A DNA stretch of 64,000 nt from Rariloculus sp965263005. Lineage in GTDB: Bacteria > Pseudomonadota > Gammaproteobacteria > Steroidobacterales > Rariloculaceae. The notes under the pieces are model-generated. The model was not told the DNA's origin. It made no database searches and saw only the letters and a program-made list of their open reading frames with translations. Made by a program: the position numbers and the translations under genes. Positions within the stretch are counted from its first letter, which is position 1. Each line of letters starts with the position of its first letter. This document shows positions 47,801 through 55,630 of this stretch, piece by piece. The stretch is from contig NZ_OZ253579.1 in assembly GCF_965263005.1 (NCBI RefSeq), positions 1,984,001 through 2,048,000 on the forward strand. The letters are read 5' to 3'.

Positions 47801-47929
47801 GGCATCGGTTCCGAAGTTCAGCGGCCGCTCGCGACCGTCGTTATCGGAGGCATCCTGTCGTCGACGCTGTTGACGCTCGTCGTGCTGCCGGCGCTCTACC
47901 GGGTTGTGCATGCACGAGACCGCGCCTAG
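44825..47929 (+). CDS. czcA: CzcA-type heavy-metal RND efflux pump
   Basis: A 1034-residue inner-membrane pump, the normal length for the CzcA/CusA family. It begins with LDAILKLSVERRSLVLIF and the conserved PIDAVPDITNVQV; TM4 carries DFGLVVDGAVIIVEN, the acidic signature of the heavy-metal subfamily. GYKKQFLVAPD and PGYWVEYGGTFEHL are also family landmarks. Translation starts 12 bases after czcB. Divalent metal (Zn, Co, Cd) is the likely substrate, with Cu/Ag possible; the choice cannot be made from motifs seen. Confidence 0.94.
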   Translation: MLDAILKLSVERRSLVLIFVLLVAGLGVWNFTRLPIDAVPDITNVQVVINTPAPGYTPLEVEQRVSFPLENAMAGLPRLDYTRSISRYGQSQITVVFLDGTDIYFARQQVAERLAAALTSLPASIEPALGPIATGLGEIFMFTVDAEPGARNPDGTEVTPTDLRTVHDWIIRPQLLRVPGVVEVNPVGGYKKQFLVAPDPAKLLAFGLTYDDVLEALRENNDNRGAGFIEYNGAQWLMRVPGQAADAADLAGIVIAEDNGVPVRISDVASVGPGRELRAGASTQNGREVVMSTVFMLIGENSRAVANAVAAKLEEIGPSLPPGVTATAVYDRTELVDATLVTVRTNLLEGALLVVVVLFVLLGNVRAALLTAAVIPLTMLMTITGMVQTRVSANLMSLGALDFGLVVDGAVIIVENCLRRLSEAGRDGAQPLADRLAVVLDATREVIRPALFGVFIIMAVYIPIFALSGIEGKMFHPMATTVVIALASAMLLAVTFVPATVALLFRRPVRERKNYIVDGARRIYRPVLTAALRFRWLTIAAALALTVAGGFAAMRLGTEFIPNLDEGDITMHALRIPGTSLQQAIEMQERLEAEIMTMPEVERVFTKIGSAEIATDPVPPSVTDNFIILKPRAQWPDPDKPKTQVVAELEAVVTPVPGNRYEFLQPIQMRFNELIAGVRAELAVKVFGDDFEELIRLGAEIEQAVVAVPGAADVAVEQSTGLPVMTIDPRRDMLARFGLTIAELQDVVATALGGVVAGQIYEGDRRFDVVVRLPEKIRSDPDRLAALPVPLGSGAYVPLSEVADLRLTTGYNQVPRENGKRRVVVTSNVRGRDLGSFVTEVRRAVETNVSMPPGYWVEYGGTFEHLMSATNRLAIVVPLTLLINALLLIMALGSIRDAAVIFSGVPLALTGGVATLLMRGIPFSISAAVGFIALSGIAVLNGLVMVAFIRDLRRSGVPRDEAIVDGALTRLRPVLMTALVASLGFVPMALNTGIGSEVQRPLATVVIGGILSSTLLTLVVLPALYRVVHARDRA

Positions 47930-47931
47930 CC

Positions 47932-47988
47932 GGCCGGGCGCCTCGCCGGTCCCGGTGCGACGCGGGACCTTCGCCACGAGCTGCTAGG
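47932..47988. repeat. Copy of the dispersed 55-bp repeat
   Basis: About 57 bases beginning ggccgggcgcctcgccggt and ending cacgagctgctagg, close to the right part of the element at 41896-42095 and to 60998-61053. It starts three bases after the czcA stop and ends at the left end of the MITE-like element. Confidence 0.65.
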
Positions 47989-48149
47989 AGCCTGCGCCGC
48001 AGAACGATTTCGAACGCCTAAGGTGGGAAAACTGGAACAGATTTCTGCCCGTAGTGCTGAAAAGTTGTTACCTCGTCCCATATTTGCGCATGAAATAGCG
48101 GTAAAGTGGAGCTGTGTCCCACGAGAATTTTCTACGGCGCAGACTCCTA
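47985..48149. mobile_element. 165-bp MITE-like element with terminal inverted repeats
   Basis: Left end TAGGAGCCTGCGCCGCAGAA (47985-48004) and right end (48130-48149) read in reverse complement TAGGAGTCTGCGCCGTAGAA, 18 of 20 identical. The TCTGCGCCGTAGAA core is like the ends of IS1182-type insertion sequences, although the family call is uncertain. Interior is non-coding. CTAG flanks both ends. It fills most of the 359-base gap between czcA and the antitoxin gene. Confidence 0.6.
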
Positions 48150-48288
48150 GCGCACTCCTTGCCGAACGCTAGGGATTCGCGCACGGAATTGACACATCGG
48201 CGCCCCACATTCTAGTATCCGGAAACGTTCCCGGATTATAAGCCGCATTATGAAACAAGGAGATCTGAAGATCCGGAAGGCATCACGT

Positions 48289-48570
48289 ATGGCGCGTCAC
48301 CGAAAGAAGATCGCAACCAGCGGCGCCAAGCGCGTGGAAGTCACCGTTCCCTCCCGCGACGCGCCCCTCGTCAAGGCGATCGCCAGTGCCCTTCGCTCGG
48401 ACGGCGAGGATGCCAAACTCATTCGAAACTCGCTGCAACCCGTGCTCGGCGTCCCCAGAGCAAGAACTGGCAGCGAATTGGTGGCGTTCCTTCGCGCCTC
48501 ACCTCTAACCGATTCCGGCTTGCTGATTGAACGCGACAGGTCTACCGGTCGCTCGGCTGAATTTGACTAG
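48289..48570 (+). CDS. Antitoxin of a VapBC-type toxin-antitoxin pair
   Basis: A 93-residue basic protein. The ATG at 48289 follows GGAAGG; the frame could start at 48250. Residues GAKRVEVTVPSRDAPLVKAIASALR look like a short beta strand plus helix of the ribbon-helix-helix or related antitoxin type seen upstream of PIN toxins, and the last part (RERDRSTGRS-like tail LLIERDRSTGR) would be the toxin-binding tail. Its stop overlaps the toxin GTG by one base. Family call is by context as much as by sequence. Confidence 0.75.
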   Translation: MARHRKKIATSGAKRVEVTVPSRDAPLVKAIASALRSDGEDAKLIRNSLQPVLGVPRARTGSELVAFLRASPLTDSGLLIERDRSTGRSAEFD

Positions 48571-49007
48571 TGGCCTTTCTCCTCGACACCAATGTTGTCA
48601 GCGAGACGATCAGGCCACGACCTCAGCAGGCTGTGGTCGACTGGATTCAAGCCCAATCCCCGACGGACCTTTTCCTCGCAGCACAAACCATCGGGGAACT
48701 GGTGCGAGGCGCACGGAAGGTAAAGGAAACAGCGCGTCGCGAACGATTTGAACGATGGATCGAGCAGGACCTGGCCCGACAGTTTGAAGGGCGCATCTTG
48801 CCTTTCGACGGTGCCGCGGCGGCCGTTTGGGGGCGCCTGATGGGCGACGGCGATCTCAAGGGCCAGCCCCCTGCAGCAGCCGATGCTCAGATTGCAGCCG
48901 TAGCCTTCCAGCATGAATTGATTCTCGTGACGCGAAACGAGAAGGACTTTGTTCGCTTCGATGTACAGTTGCTCAATCCATGGCGTTTGAACGAAAGAAA
49001 TGGATGA
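48570..49007 (+). CDS. vapC: VapC-family PIN-domain toxin
   Basis: A 145-residue PIN domain nuclease. The acidic site is visible: Asp6 in FLLDTNVVSE, Glu43 in IGELVRG, Asp in PPAAADAQIAA and the terminal N-E-K-D-F segment of TRNEKDF. GTG start overlaps the antitoxin stop. VapC toxins cleave tRNA or rRNA and are silenced by the neighbouring antitoxin. Length and motif order fit the FitB/VapC group. Confidence 0.9.
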   Translation: MAFLLDTNVVSETIRPRPQQAVVDWIQAQSPTDLFLAAQTIGELVRGARKVKETARRERFERWIEQDLARQFEGRILPFDGAAAAVWGRLMGDGDLKGQPPAAADAQIAAVAFQHELILVTRNEKDFVRFDVQLLNPWRLNERNG

Positions 49008-49090
49008 GTTTTTCCGAAATATCCAAAAGAACAGACGAGATCTGATGGAGAGATTGCGAGACCCTTGGCCATGGCCGTGCAGCCGGCACC

Positions 49091-49321
49091 TCAGCCCCGG
49101 TTCGCCATTGCCGTCTCTGCATTGAGTGGCTCAGCGAAATGGAGCGTAGCGCGCAGATCGCTGTCGAGGGCGGCCAGCATCTTCATCAACCTGTCCGCCG
49201 TAAAACGCCCCAGATCCGCACTGTAAATTCGCGAGAAGTCAGCTGCAGCGAAGCAGGTCAACGTGGCGGCTTTTCTGACCGAAAGCCCGCGGTCGTCCAG
49301 TACAGCGATGACCAGGGTGCT
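49091..49321 (-). pseudogene. C-terminal fragment of an XRE/HigA-like antitoxin
   Basis: Minus-strand codons read STLVIAVLDDRGLSVRKAAT, then FAAADFSRIYSADLGRFTADR and LMKMLAALDSDLRATLH before a TGA at 49091. This matches the helix-turn-helix plus C-terminal helix of XRE-type antitoxins (DFSRI.N...RF..DRL...L). No start is present: the sequence is cut by the end of the sorbosone dehydrogenase gene. It may be the remnant of a second toxin-antitoxin pair next to vapC. Confidence 0.5.
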
Positions 49322-50456
49322 ACGGCGCCGTGAGCTTCAGCAGATAGCCATCTCCGCCGCGGCCGGGGCGCCCGTCCTCGAGCAGCCATAGCGCCCCATC
49401 GGGCCCTTGCTCGACCGCCCGAATGCGGCGGCCCATGTCGAATCGCTGCGCCTCTCGCGCGGAGTCGCCGTCGATCTCGATGCGCACGAGCGACTCAGAG
49501 GAGAGCCCGCCGATGAATGCGTCGCCCTGCCATTCGGGGAACTCGCTGCCGCTGTAGAACATCAGGCTCGAAGGCGAGATGACGGGATTCCAGAACTCGG
49601 CGGGTGCCGCGAACTCCGGCCGCGTGTGGTGGTCCGGGATGTCGCGGCCGTCGTAGTGGTCGCCGTTCGATACGATCGGGTAGCCGTAGTTCGCGCCGCG
49701 CCGCACGAGATTGAGTTCGTCGCCGCCGGCCGGGCCCATTTCGACGTTCCAGAGCCTTCCTGGTGCGTCGAATGCCAATCCCAACGGATTGCGGTGACCG
49801 AGCGACCAGATCTCGGCCGTGACGCCGCCGCGCTCGGCAAACGGATTGTCGCCCGGCACGGAGCCGTCGTCGTTGAGGCGCACGATCTTGCCGAGCGTCG
49901 ATTCCATGTCCTGCGCCGGGTCGAACTTCTGACGGTCGCCGGAGCTGATCCACAGGTAGCCGTCCGGCCCGAATGCGATCCTGTGCGCATAATGGCCCTG
50001 TCCGGTGACTTTGGGCGTTTGCCGCCAGATCACCTCATGATCGGAGAGCGTGCCGCCGGTTGCCGTCAGGCTCAATCGGGCGCGTGCGACGGCCGCGCCG
50101 CTCCTGCTGCGTTCGCCGAACTCCACATAGCTCATGTAGATGAGGCTGTTGGCGTCGAAGTCCGGGTGCAGCACGATATCGCCGAAACCGCCCTGGCCGC
50201 CGAAGCTGACTTCAGGTGCACCGGCGACGTCGCCGACTTCGTCGACTTCGCCGTCGGCGTTGACGAGCTTGAGCGTGCCGCGGGCTTCGCTGACGAGCAG
50301 CCGCCCGTCCGGAAGAAACTCCAATGCCCAAGGCGTCTCGAACTGCCCAACGGTGGTGACGTCGAACTCGGCATGCTGTGCATCGAGCGATTCACCCGAG
50401 CAAGCGCACAGCGCGAGCACGGTGAAACAAAGCGGCGTCTTGAGTCTCATGGCCAT
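49320..50456 (-). CDS. PQQ-dependent sugar dehydrogenase-like lipoprotein
   Basis: A 378-residue protein. The start ATG at 50456 has GGAGGG upstream. A lipobox (LALCAC) predicts a lipoprotein. It shows the six-bladed beta-propeller of the soluble PQQ glucose/sorbosone dehydrogenase family: ETPWALEFLPDGRLLVSEA, FGGQGGFGDIVLHPDF, HYAHRIAFGPDGYLWISSGD (catalytic His/PQQ contacts), VWAEIWSLGHRNP-type block (here GVTAEIWSLGHRNP) and NYGYPIVSNGDHY. Substrate unknown. PQQ synthesis genes are not in the window. Confidence 0.9.
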   Translation of the reverse strand: MAMRLKTPLCFTVLALCACSGESLDAQHAEFDVTTVGQFETPWALEFLPDGRLLVSEARGTLKLVNADGEVDEVGDVAGAPEVSFGGQGGFGDIVLHPDFDANSLIYMSYVEFGERSRSGAAVARARLSLTATGGTLSDHEVIWRQTPKVTGQGHYAHRIAFGPDGYLWISSGDRQKFDPAQDMESTLGKIVRLNDDGSVPGDNPFAERGGVTAEIWSLGHRNPLGLAFDAPGRLWNVEMGPAGGDELNLVRRGANYGYPIVSNGDHYDGRDIPDHHTRPEFAAPAEFWNPVISPSSLMFYSGSEFPEWQGDAFIGGLSSESLVRIEIDGDSAREAQRFDMGRRIRAVEQGPDGALWLLEDGRPGRGGDGYLLKLTAP

Positions 50457-50625
50457 TCTTCGACCCTCCAGGGTGGCGAATCGGGTAGCCGCGAACCTGC
50501 GGCACGTAAGTGCGTCCCGCTGCGGATCGCACCCCCACAGTATATACGCGCCAGTGTCTCGCGCGTCGCCTTTGACGAGGCTGCCGCGCTGAGCCAAACT
50601 TCACGCACCACGATTGGAGACTGTC

Positions 50626-52260
50626 ATGGCCGTACCTCCGGGAGTTGGCGAGCGGGACTTCGACACGGCGCTGCGAGAATTCGAAGCTGCCGTCGGTGAG
50701 CAATGGGTATTCACGAGCGACGAGGATGTGGCGCTCTATCGTGACGCCTACTCGGTGTTCAAGGGCGATGACGAGGAAATCGTGGCCTCGGCGGCCGTCG
50801 CGCCATACACCGTCGAGGAGGTGCAGCAGGTCGTGCGCACGGCCAATGCCTACCGAATACCGATCTATCCGATATCCACGGGCAAGAACCTCGGTTACGG
50901 TGGCTCGGCGCCAAATCTCTCAGGCAGTGTCGTGCTCGATCTGAAGCGCATGAACCGGATCCTCGACGTCAGCGAGCGCAACGCGTCGGCTCTGGTCGAA
51001 CCCGGGGTCAGTTACTTCGATCTCTACCGCTACATCCAGGAGCGCGATCTGAAGCTCTGGATCGACTGCCCCGACCCGGGATGGGGCAGCCTGATCGGCA
51101 ATGCCGTGGATCATGGCGGCGGCTACACGCAACCTCAGTTCCGCAACCATTTCGATGCGCACTGCGGCATGGAAGTCGTGCTGCCCGACGGCGACGTGCT
51201 GCGCACGGGCATGGGTGCGCTGCCGGGCAGTGAGACCTGGCAGCAGTACAAGTTCGGCGTCGGGCCGTGGATCGACGGCCTTTTTTCGCAGTCGAACTAT
51301 GGCGTTGTCACGAAGATGGGGTTCTGGCTCATGCCTGAGCCCGACGCGTATCTGACCGGGACTGTGACCGTGCCGAAACACGCCGACCTGATCGCGCTCG
51401 TCGATATTCTCAATTTTCTTGAGAACACCGGCTGCGTCAACGGCATGCCGCAGCTCGGGTCGCCGCTGATTGGCGGCTTCTTTTCTCAACCGGACCCGGA
51501 TCTGCGGGCATTGCTTGCCCGCGGCGCATCGACCGAGGAACTCGAAGACTATGCTGCCGGAGTCGGCAGGGGCTATTGGAGCTGCACGGTGAAGTTCTAC
51601 GGTGCGGAGAAAGCCATCGCCGCGAACTGGGAATACGCGCAGGAGAAATTCTCGGCAATTCCAGGTGCCCAGTTCGAGGACGGCGAGTTGTTCAAGTTCC
51701 CGTTGAGCGCCGAGCAGATCGAGGAGATCACGCGCCAGCAGTCGAGCGGCTCAAGAAGCTCGACGCTGCCTGAGTTCGGCGTGCCGAGCCTGACGATGTT
51801 CTCGATCGGTGCGCGCAGCGAGACGAATCCGACTCCCTCGGCAGGGCATGTCTGGTTCTCGCCGATCATTCCGCGCACCGGCGAGGCGATCTTCGAGGCA
51901 AATCGCGTCTTTGCCGAGGCGGCCGGCGATCTCGGCCTGCCAGTCGCGGCCTTCAGCTTGCCGACGACCTACTGGAATCGATCATTCATCTATCTGTTCG
52001 GATTCCCGATCAGCGAGGATCCGCAAGTCAATCGCAGGACGCGCGCGGCGTTTGAACGTCTCGTTCGGGTGGCGGCCGAGCACGGCTGGGGCGAGTACCG
52101 CACCGCGCCGGCGTTCCAGGACGTGGTTCTCGAGGCTTACTCGTTCAACGACCATGCGCTGAAGCGCTTCCAGGAGCGGCTCAAGGACGCGATCGATCCG
52201 AACGGCATCGTCTCGGCGGGCCGCTACGGCATCTGGCCCAGCCACTTGCGAGGCGCATGA
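50626..52260 (+). CDS. pchF: p-cresol methylhydroxylase-like flavoprotein subunit
   Basis: A 544-residue FAD enzyme of the vanillyl-alcohol oxidase family. The start ATG at 50626 has GGAGA upstream. The FAD-binding domain is clear: PIYPISTGKNLGYGGSAPNL, LDLKRMNRILDVSERNASA, VEPGVSYFDLYRYIQ and GSLIGNAVDHGGGYT. The C-terminal substrate domain contains many aromatic residues, and the covalent-FAD tyrosine position cannot be confirmed by eye. It is followed with an ATGA overlap by a small cytochrome c, the PchF-PchC pair order of p-cresol methylhydroxylase; related eugenol or alkylphenol hydroxylases are possible. Confidence 0.9.
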   Translation: MAVPPGVGERDFDTALREFEAAVGEQWVFTSDEDVALYRDAYSVFKGDDEEIVASAAVAPYTVEEVQQVVRTANAYRIPIYPISTGKNLGYGGSAPNLSGSVVLDLKRMNRILDVSERNASALVEPGVSYFDLYRYIQERDLKLWIDCPDPGWGSLIGNAVDHGGGYTQPQFRNHFDAHCGMEVVLPDGDVLRTGMGALPGSETWQQYKFGVGPWIDGLFSQSNYGVVTKMGFWLMPEPDAYLTGTVTVPKHADLIALVDILNFLENTGCVNGMPQLGSPLIGGFFSQPDPDLRALLARGASTEELEDYAAGVGRGYWSCTVKFYGAEKAIAANWEYAQEKFSAIPGAQFEDGELFKFPLSAEQIEEITRQQSSGSRSSTLPEFGVPSLTMFSIGARSETNPTPSAGHVWFSPIIPRTGEAIFEANRVFAEAAGDLGLPVAAFSLPTTYWNRSFIYLFGFPISEDPQVNRRTRAAFERLVRVAAEHGWGEYRTAPAFQDVVLEAYSFNDHALKRFQERLKDAIDPNGIVSAGRYGIWPSHLRGA

Positions 52261-52592
52261 TCGTGCTCAGAACCGTTCTACTGTCCGCGGTGCTCGCCCT
52301 CGGCGCCGCCGGCACCGCAAATGCACAGGACGAGGTCGAGCAGCGCGGCAGGGCAGTGTTCGATTACTGGTGCGAGGCATGCCACGGCGACGGGCCGGGC
52401 AAGCCGGGCACCGCGGCGCTCGAAGCGCTCTACAACGGACAAAAATCCGCGCTGCTCGAGGAGCGAGAGGATCTCGTGCCCGAGCTCACGCGGACGTTCG
52501 TGCGCACGGGCGTATCGATCATGCCGTTTTTCAGGAAGACTGAGATCAGCGACGACGATCTCGAGGCGCTCGCGGCCTATCTCGCGCCGTGA
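52257..52592 (+). CDS. pchC: Cytochrome c subunit of flavocytochrome (PchC-like)
   Basis: A 111-residue exported cytochrome c. Signal peptide ends near ANAQD. Haem site CEACH at residues 39-43, with Met89 in VSIMPFF as the axial ligand, and a GDGPGKPG loop. Its ATG overlaps the flavoprotein stop. In PCMH the cytochrome binds the flavoprotein and accepts electrons from the flavin. Length (about 110 before maturation) fits PchC. Confidence 0.9.
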   Translation: MIVLRTVLLSAVLALGAAGTANAQDEVEQRGRAVFDYWCEACHGDGPGKPGTAALEALYNGQKSALLEEREDLVPELTRTFVRTGVSIMPFFRKTEISDDDLEALAAYLAP

Positions 52593-52622
52593 CGCCGGCA
52601 GGTCGGCTAAAAGGGATAGATT

Positions 52623-54047
52623 ATGAAAAGAGTTCTCGTTTCGATCGCGGTCGTGCTCATGCCCGTCCTGCTCGCCGCGCAGGACGCCGAGCGCCCCGAT
52701 GTGCTGTTCATCGCGGTCGACGACCTCAACGATTGGGTCGGCGTGCTCGGCGGCCACCCACAGGCGAAGACGCCGAATATCGACCGGCTCGCCGCTCGCG
52801 GCATCACGTTCACCAACGCGCACTCGCCGTCGGTGATATGCAATCCGTCCCGAACGGCATTGCTGACCGGCTTGCTGCCTTCGACGAGCGGTGTCTACGA
52901 CAACTGGCCGGACTGGCGCACCAGCGACGCGTTCGCCGGTCTGCCGACGGTGTTCAGGCACTTTCGCGACAACGGCTATCGCACGCTTGGCGCCGGCAAG
53001 ATTTTTCATGCGCACACCTTCGGCGGCGTGAGCAATTTCGAGGGTCTGAACGACCCGACGGCCTGGGACGCGTTTTACCCCTCGCTGACGCGGCAGCTTC
53101 CCGATGCGATTCGCCCGACGGTCATACCAGCGAATGGCAATCCTTTGGGCACCAGCTTCGATTGGTCGGTTGTCGTCGCCGAGGACATGGCGATAGGCGA
53201 TGGGCAGGTCGTGGGATGGATCGAACGCCAGCTCGCCGCCGAGACCGGGTCGCCGCGGTTTATCGCGGCCGGCATCTACCGCCCGCATCTTCCCTGGTAC
53301 GTGCCGCAGAAGTATTTCGACATGCACCCGTTGGACGACATCCTGTTGCCGCCGACGATCGAGAACGACCTCGAGGACGTTCCCGAGATCGCGCGGGGCA
53401 GCTATCTTGATTCCACAGAATGGCATGACTGGATCGTCGAGTCAGGCAAATGGGCGGAGGGCGTGCAGGCGTATCTCGCGAGCACGAGTTTCGCCGACGC
53501 GATGGTCGGACGGTTGCTTGACGCGCTTGATCGTACGGGCCGCGCCGATAATACGATCATCGTGCTCTGGGGGGATCACGGCTTTCATCTCGGCGAGAAA
53601 GAGCGCTGGCGCAAGATGACGTTGTGGGAAGAGTCAACCCGCGTGCCGTTGATCATCGTCGCCCCCGGCGTATCGACACCGGGCACACGCACGGCAGAGG
53701 CGGTGTCGCTCATGGACCTTTATCCGACGCTCACGGAACTTGCCGGGCTCGACACGCCCGGCCATGTCGAAGGGCAAAGCCTCGAGCCGCTGATCAGGGA
53801 TCCCGGTGCGGTTCGTGACAAGCCGGCTCTGACCACCTTTCCCTACAACAGCCATTCGCTACGGACGGAGCGATATCGTTACACGCGCCACGCGGACGGC
53901 ACGGAAGAGCTCTACGATCACGAAACGGACCCGAATGAATGGAAAAACCTCGCGCACCAAACGCGCTACGACCGGCTCAAGGCAGACCTCGCCCGCTGGT
54001 TTCCCGAGGTCAACGCCGAAGCATTGGGGGAGCCCCCTGACGAATAG
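52623..54047 (+). CDS. Exported sulfatase (iduronate-2-sulfatase-like)
   Basis: A 474-residue sulfatase. Signal peptide ends near LLAAQD. Active-site Cys73 lies in VICNPSRTALLTG, with the metal motif FIAVDDLNDWVG and GDHGFHLGEKERWRK downstream. The substrate domain (VSNFEGLNDPTAW, FIAAGIYRPHLPW) matches iduronate-2-sulfatase/choline-sulfatase-like members. It follows the pchFC pair by 30 bases and is in the same direction. As with the other sulfatase, formylglycine formation must be done by an enzyme outside this window. Confidence 0.92.
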   Translation: MKRVLVSIAVVLMPVLLAAQDAERPDVLFIAVDDLNDWVGVLGGHPQAKTPNIDRLAARGITFTNAHSPSVICNPSRTALLTGLLPSTSGVYDNWPDWRTSDAFAGLPTVFRHFRDNGYRTLGAGKIFHAHTFGGVSNFEGLNDPTAWDAFYPSLTRQLPDAIRPTVIPANGNPLGTSFDWSVVVAEDMAIGDGQVVGWIERQLAAETGSPRFIAAGIYRPHLPWYVPQKYFDMHPLDDILLPPTIENDLEDVPEIARGSYLDSTEWHDWIVESGKWAEGVQAYLASTSFADAMVGRLLDALDRTGRADNTIIVLWGDHGFHLGEKERWRKMTLWEESTRVPLIIVAPGVSTPGTRTAEAVSLMDLYPTLTELAGLDTPGHVEGQSLEPLIRDPGAVRDKPALTTFPYNSHSLRTERYRYTRHADGTEELYDHETDPNEWKNLAHQTRYDRLKADLARWFPEVNAEALGEPPDE

Positions 54048-54199
54048 GCCGGGATCGACGCGGGTTGTCAGTCGAACCGGGTAGTGCGGCAGTGCTGGTG
54101 AGCACGTCCGGCATCATTGGCTTCGCTTGACCGCAGAGGCCCGGCACGGATGAGCGGGCCGCATTTCGCTCGGCATTGGACTGCACTCGGAGAAAAGCC

Positions 54200-54751
54200 T
54201 TGGCAGCGATCATAGACGATCTACACCAGGATCACGTCAATGCGGCGCAAGTGCTCAAGATCGCCGAGCGAACGCTCGGTTCGGTCGAAGCCGGCGAAGA
54301 TGCGGACTTTTCCCTGCTCGAGGACGCCATGCGCTATATCACCGGATACTCCGATACGCATCACCATCCGGTCGAGGACATCGTATTTCGTCAACTGAGA
54401 AAGCGATCGCCGCAGATGGCGGCCGAGATCGATGCCATCGCCGCGGAGCATGATTCGATCATCATGAAGGGCAAGCGGTTCCTCGATTCGGTTGCGGCCG
54501 TCGAGGAGGGTGCCCTGGTGCCGAGATCGGCGCTGGTCAATCGCGGGCGCGAGTACCTGTCGACGCTGTCGAAACACATGGACCTCGAGGAAAGCACGCT
54601 CTTTCCCGCCGCCGCAACGATGCTCGACGAGTCGGATTGGGAAAGCGTGAGCAAGCGGATCGACTGCCGTCCCGATCCGCTCTTCGGGACATCGCTCGAC
54701 GAGGATTACAGACGACTCTGGAAGCTGATTCAGCTTCACGACCGGGACTAG
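54200..54751 (+). CDS. Hemerythrin/HHE-domain protein
   Basis: A 183-residue protein. A TTG at 54200 with GGAGA seven bases upstream is the likely start. A HHE cation-binding four-helix bundle is visible: IIDDLHQDHVNAAQVL, YSDTHHHPVEDIVFRQL, AEHDSIIMKGKRF and LSKHMDLEESTLFPA, giving His and acid ligands for a diiron site. Such proteins sense or carry oxygen or repair iron centres. It stands alone between the sulfatase and a membrane protein. Confidence 0.85.
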   Translation: MAAIIDDLHQDHVNAAQVLKIAERTLGSVEAGEDADFSLLEDAMRYITGYSDTHHHPVEDIVFRQLRKRSPQMAAEIDAIAAEHDSIIMKGKRFLDSVAAVEEGALVPRSALVNRGREYLSTLSKHMDLEESTLFPAAATMLDESDWESVSKRIDCRPDPLFGTSLDEDYRRLWKLIQLHDRD

Positions 54752-54911
54752 CGGGCGTTCACACCAACGCAACGCATCGATGGTGAGTGCGCTGAGAGCG
54801 TGCACTTGGCCGATCGAGCGCGAACTTAGCCGAGCATTCTCGGAGACTGTAGAATGGCGCTCTTCGAGCGACGGTCTTTCTAACCGAGTCGAACGACCGG
54901 GGGATGCCGAA

Positions 54912-55622
54912 TTGGCTGACCACAGTGTCTTGACTACCGCAGTAAACATCATCGCCGCGCCCAGGGAAGCGCTGCTCGCGCTCAAGTTTGAGCCGACAAT
55001 GCTGTTGCCGCTGTTCGCGGTCCTTGTCGCCAACGCCGCGGTCATCCTGACGTATTACAGCCACGTCGATGTCCCGTGGCTCATCGAAACGGGCATGCAG
55101 AACGCTCAGCAGGAGCTGACCGAGGAGCAGCGCGAGGCCGCCGCGAACGTCGTCGAGAATATGTCTCCGACGGTCATGGGATCGATCGCTACGGCGTCTC
55201 TCGCGGTTTCCCTGACGCTGTGGTTCTTTCTGAACGCCGCTTACCTTGCCGGCGTGTCGCTGCTGACCAAGGACGGGTTTCGGCTCAAGCGCTGGTTCGC
55301 GATGATCTGTTGGTGCTCCTTGCCCCTCGTGTTTGGCTCTGTCGCGTCGATCGTGAACATACTCGTCAGTGACGCGACTTTTCTTCGCGCCGATCGTATG
55401 AATCCGCTGTCGTTCAGCAGTCTGCTCGACCTCGAACCCGCCGGTGCAAACGCGTTTCGCCAGTCGGTGCAGGGACTCGACGTCACGTCGATCTGGTCCA
55501 TGGCGCTCGCCATCTTCGCTTACCACACGTGGACGCAACGGGGCCTGCTCGATTCCGCGCTGATCGTGCTCGCACCCCCGATACTGATCTTCGGGTCCAT
55601 CGTGTACTTCACGAGCGGCTGA
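54912..55622 (+). CDS. YIP1-family membrane protein
   Basis: A 236-residue integral membrane protein. The TTG at 54912 has GGGGGA upstream. Five or so hydrophobic segments (LLPLFAVLVANAAVILTYY, VMGSIATASLAVSLTLWFFLN, RWFAMICWCSLPLVFGSV, SMALAIFAYHTW, ALIVLAPPILIFGSIVYF) match the bacterial YIP1 domain. It is eight bases ahead of the adaptor gene and likely in its operon. Bacterial YIP1 members have no proven function. Confidence 0.82.
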   Translation: MADHSVLTTAVNIIAAPREALLALKFEPTMLLPLFAVLVANAAVILTYYSHVDVPWLIETGMQNAQQELTEEQREAAANVVENMSPTVMGSIATASLAVSLTLWFFLNAAYLAGVSLLTKDGFRLKRWFAMICWCSLPLVFGSVASIVNILVSDATFLRADRMNPLSFSSLLDLEPAGANAFRQSVQGLDVTSIWSMALAIFAYHTWTQRGLLDSALIVLAPPILIFGSIVYFTSG

Positions 55623-55630
55623 ATCGCACC

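Noticed and set aside
48001..48288. Small ORFs within the MITE-like element
   Set aside because: No frame of useful length with a ribosome-binding site; the interior looks non-coding.
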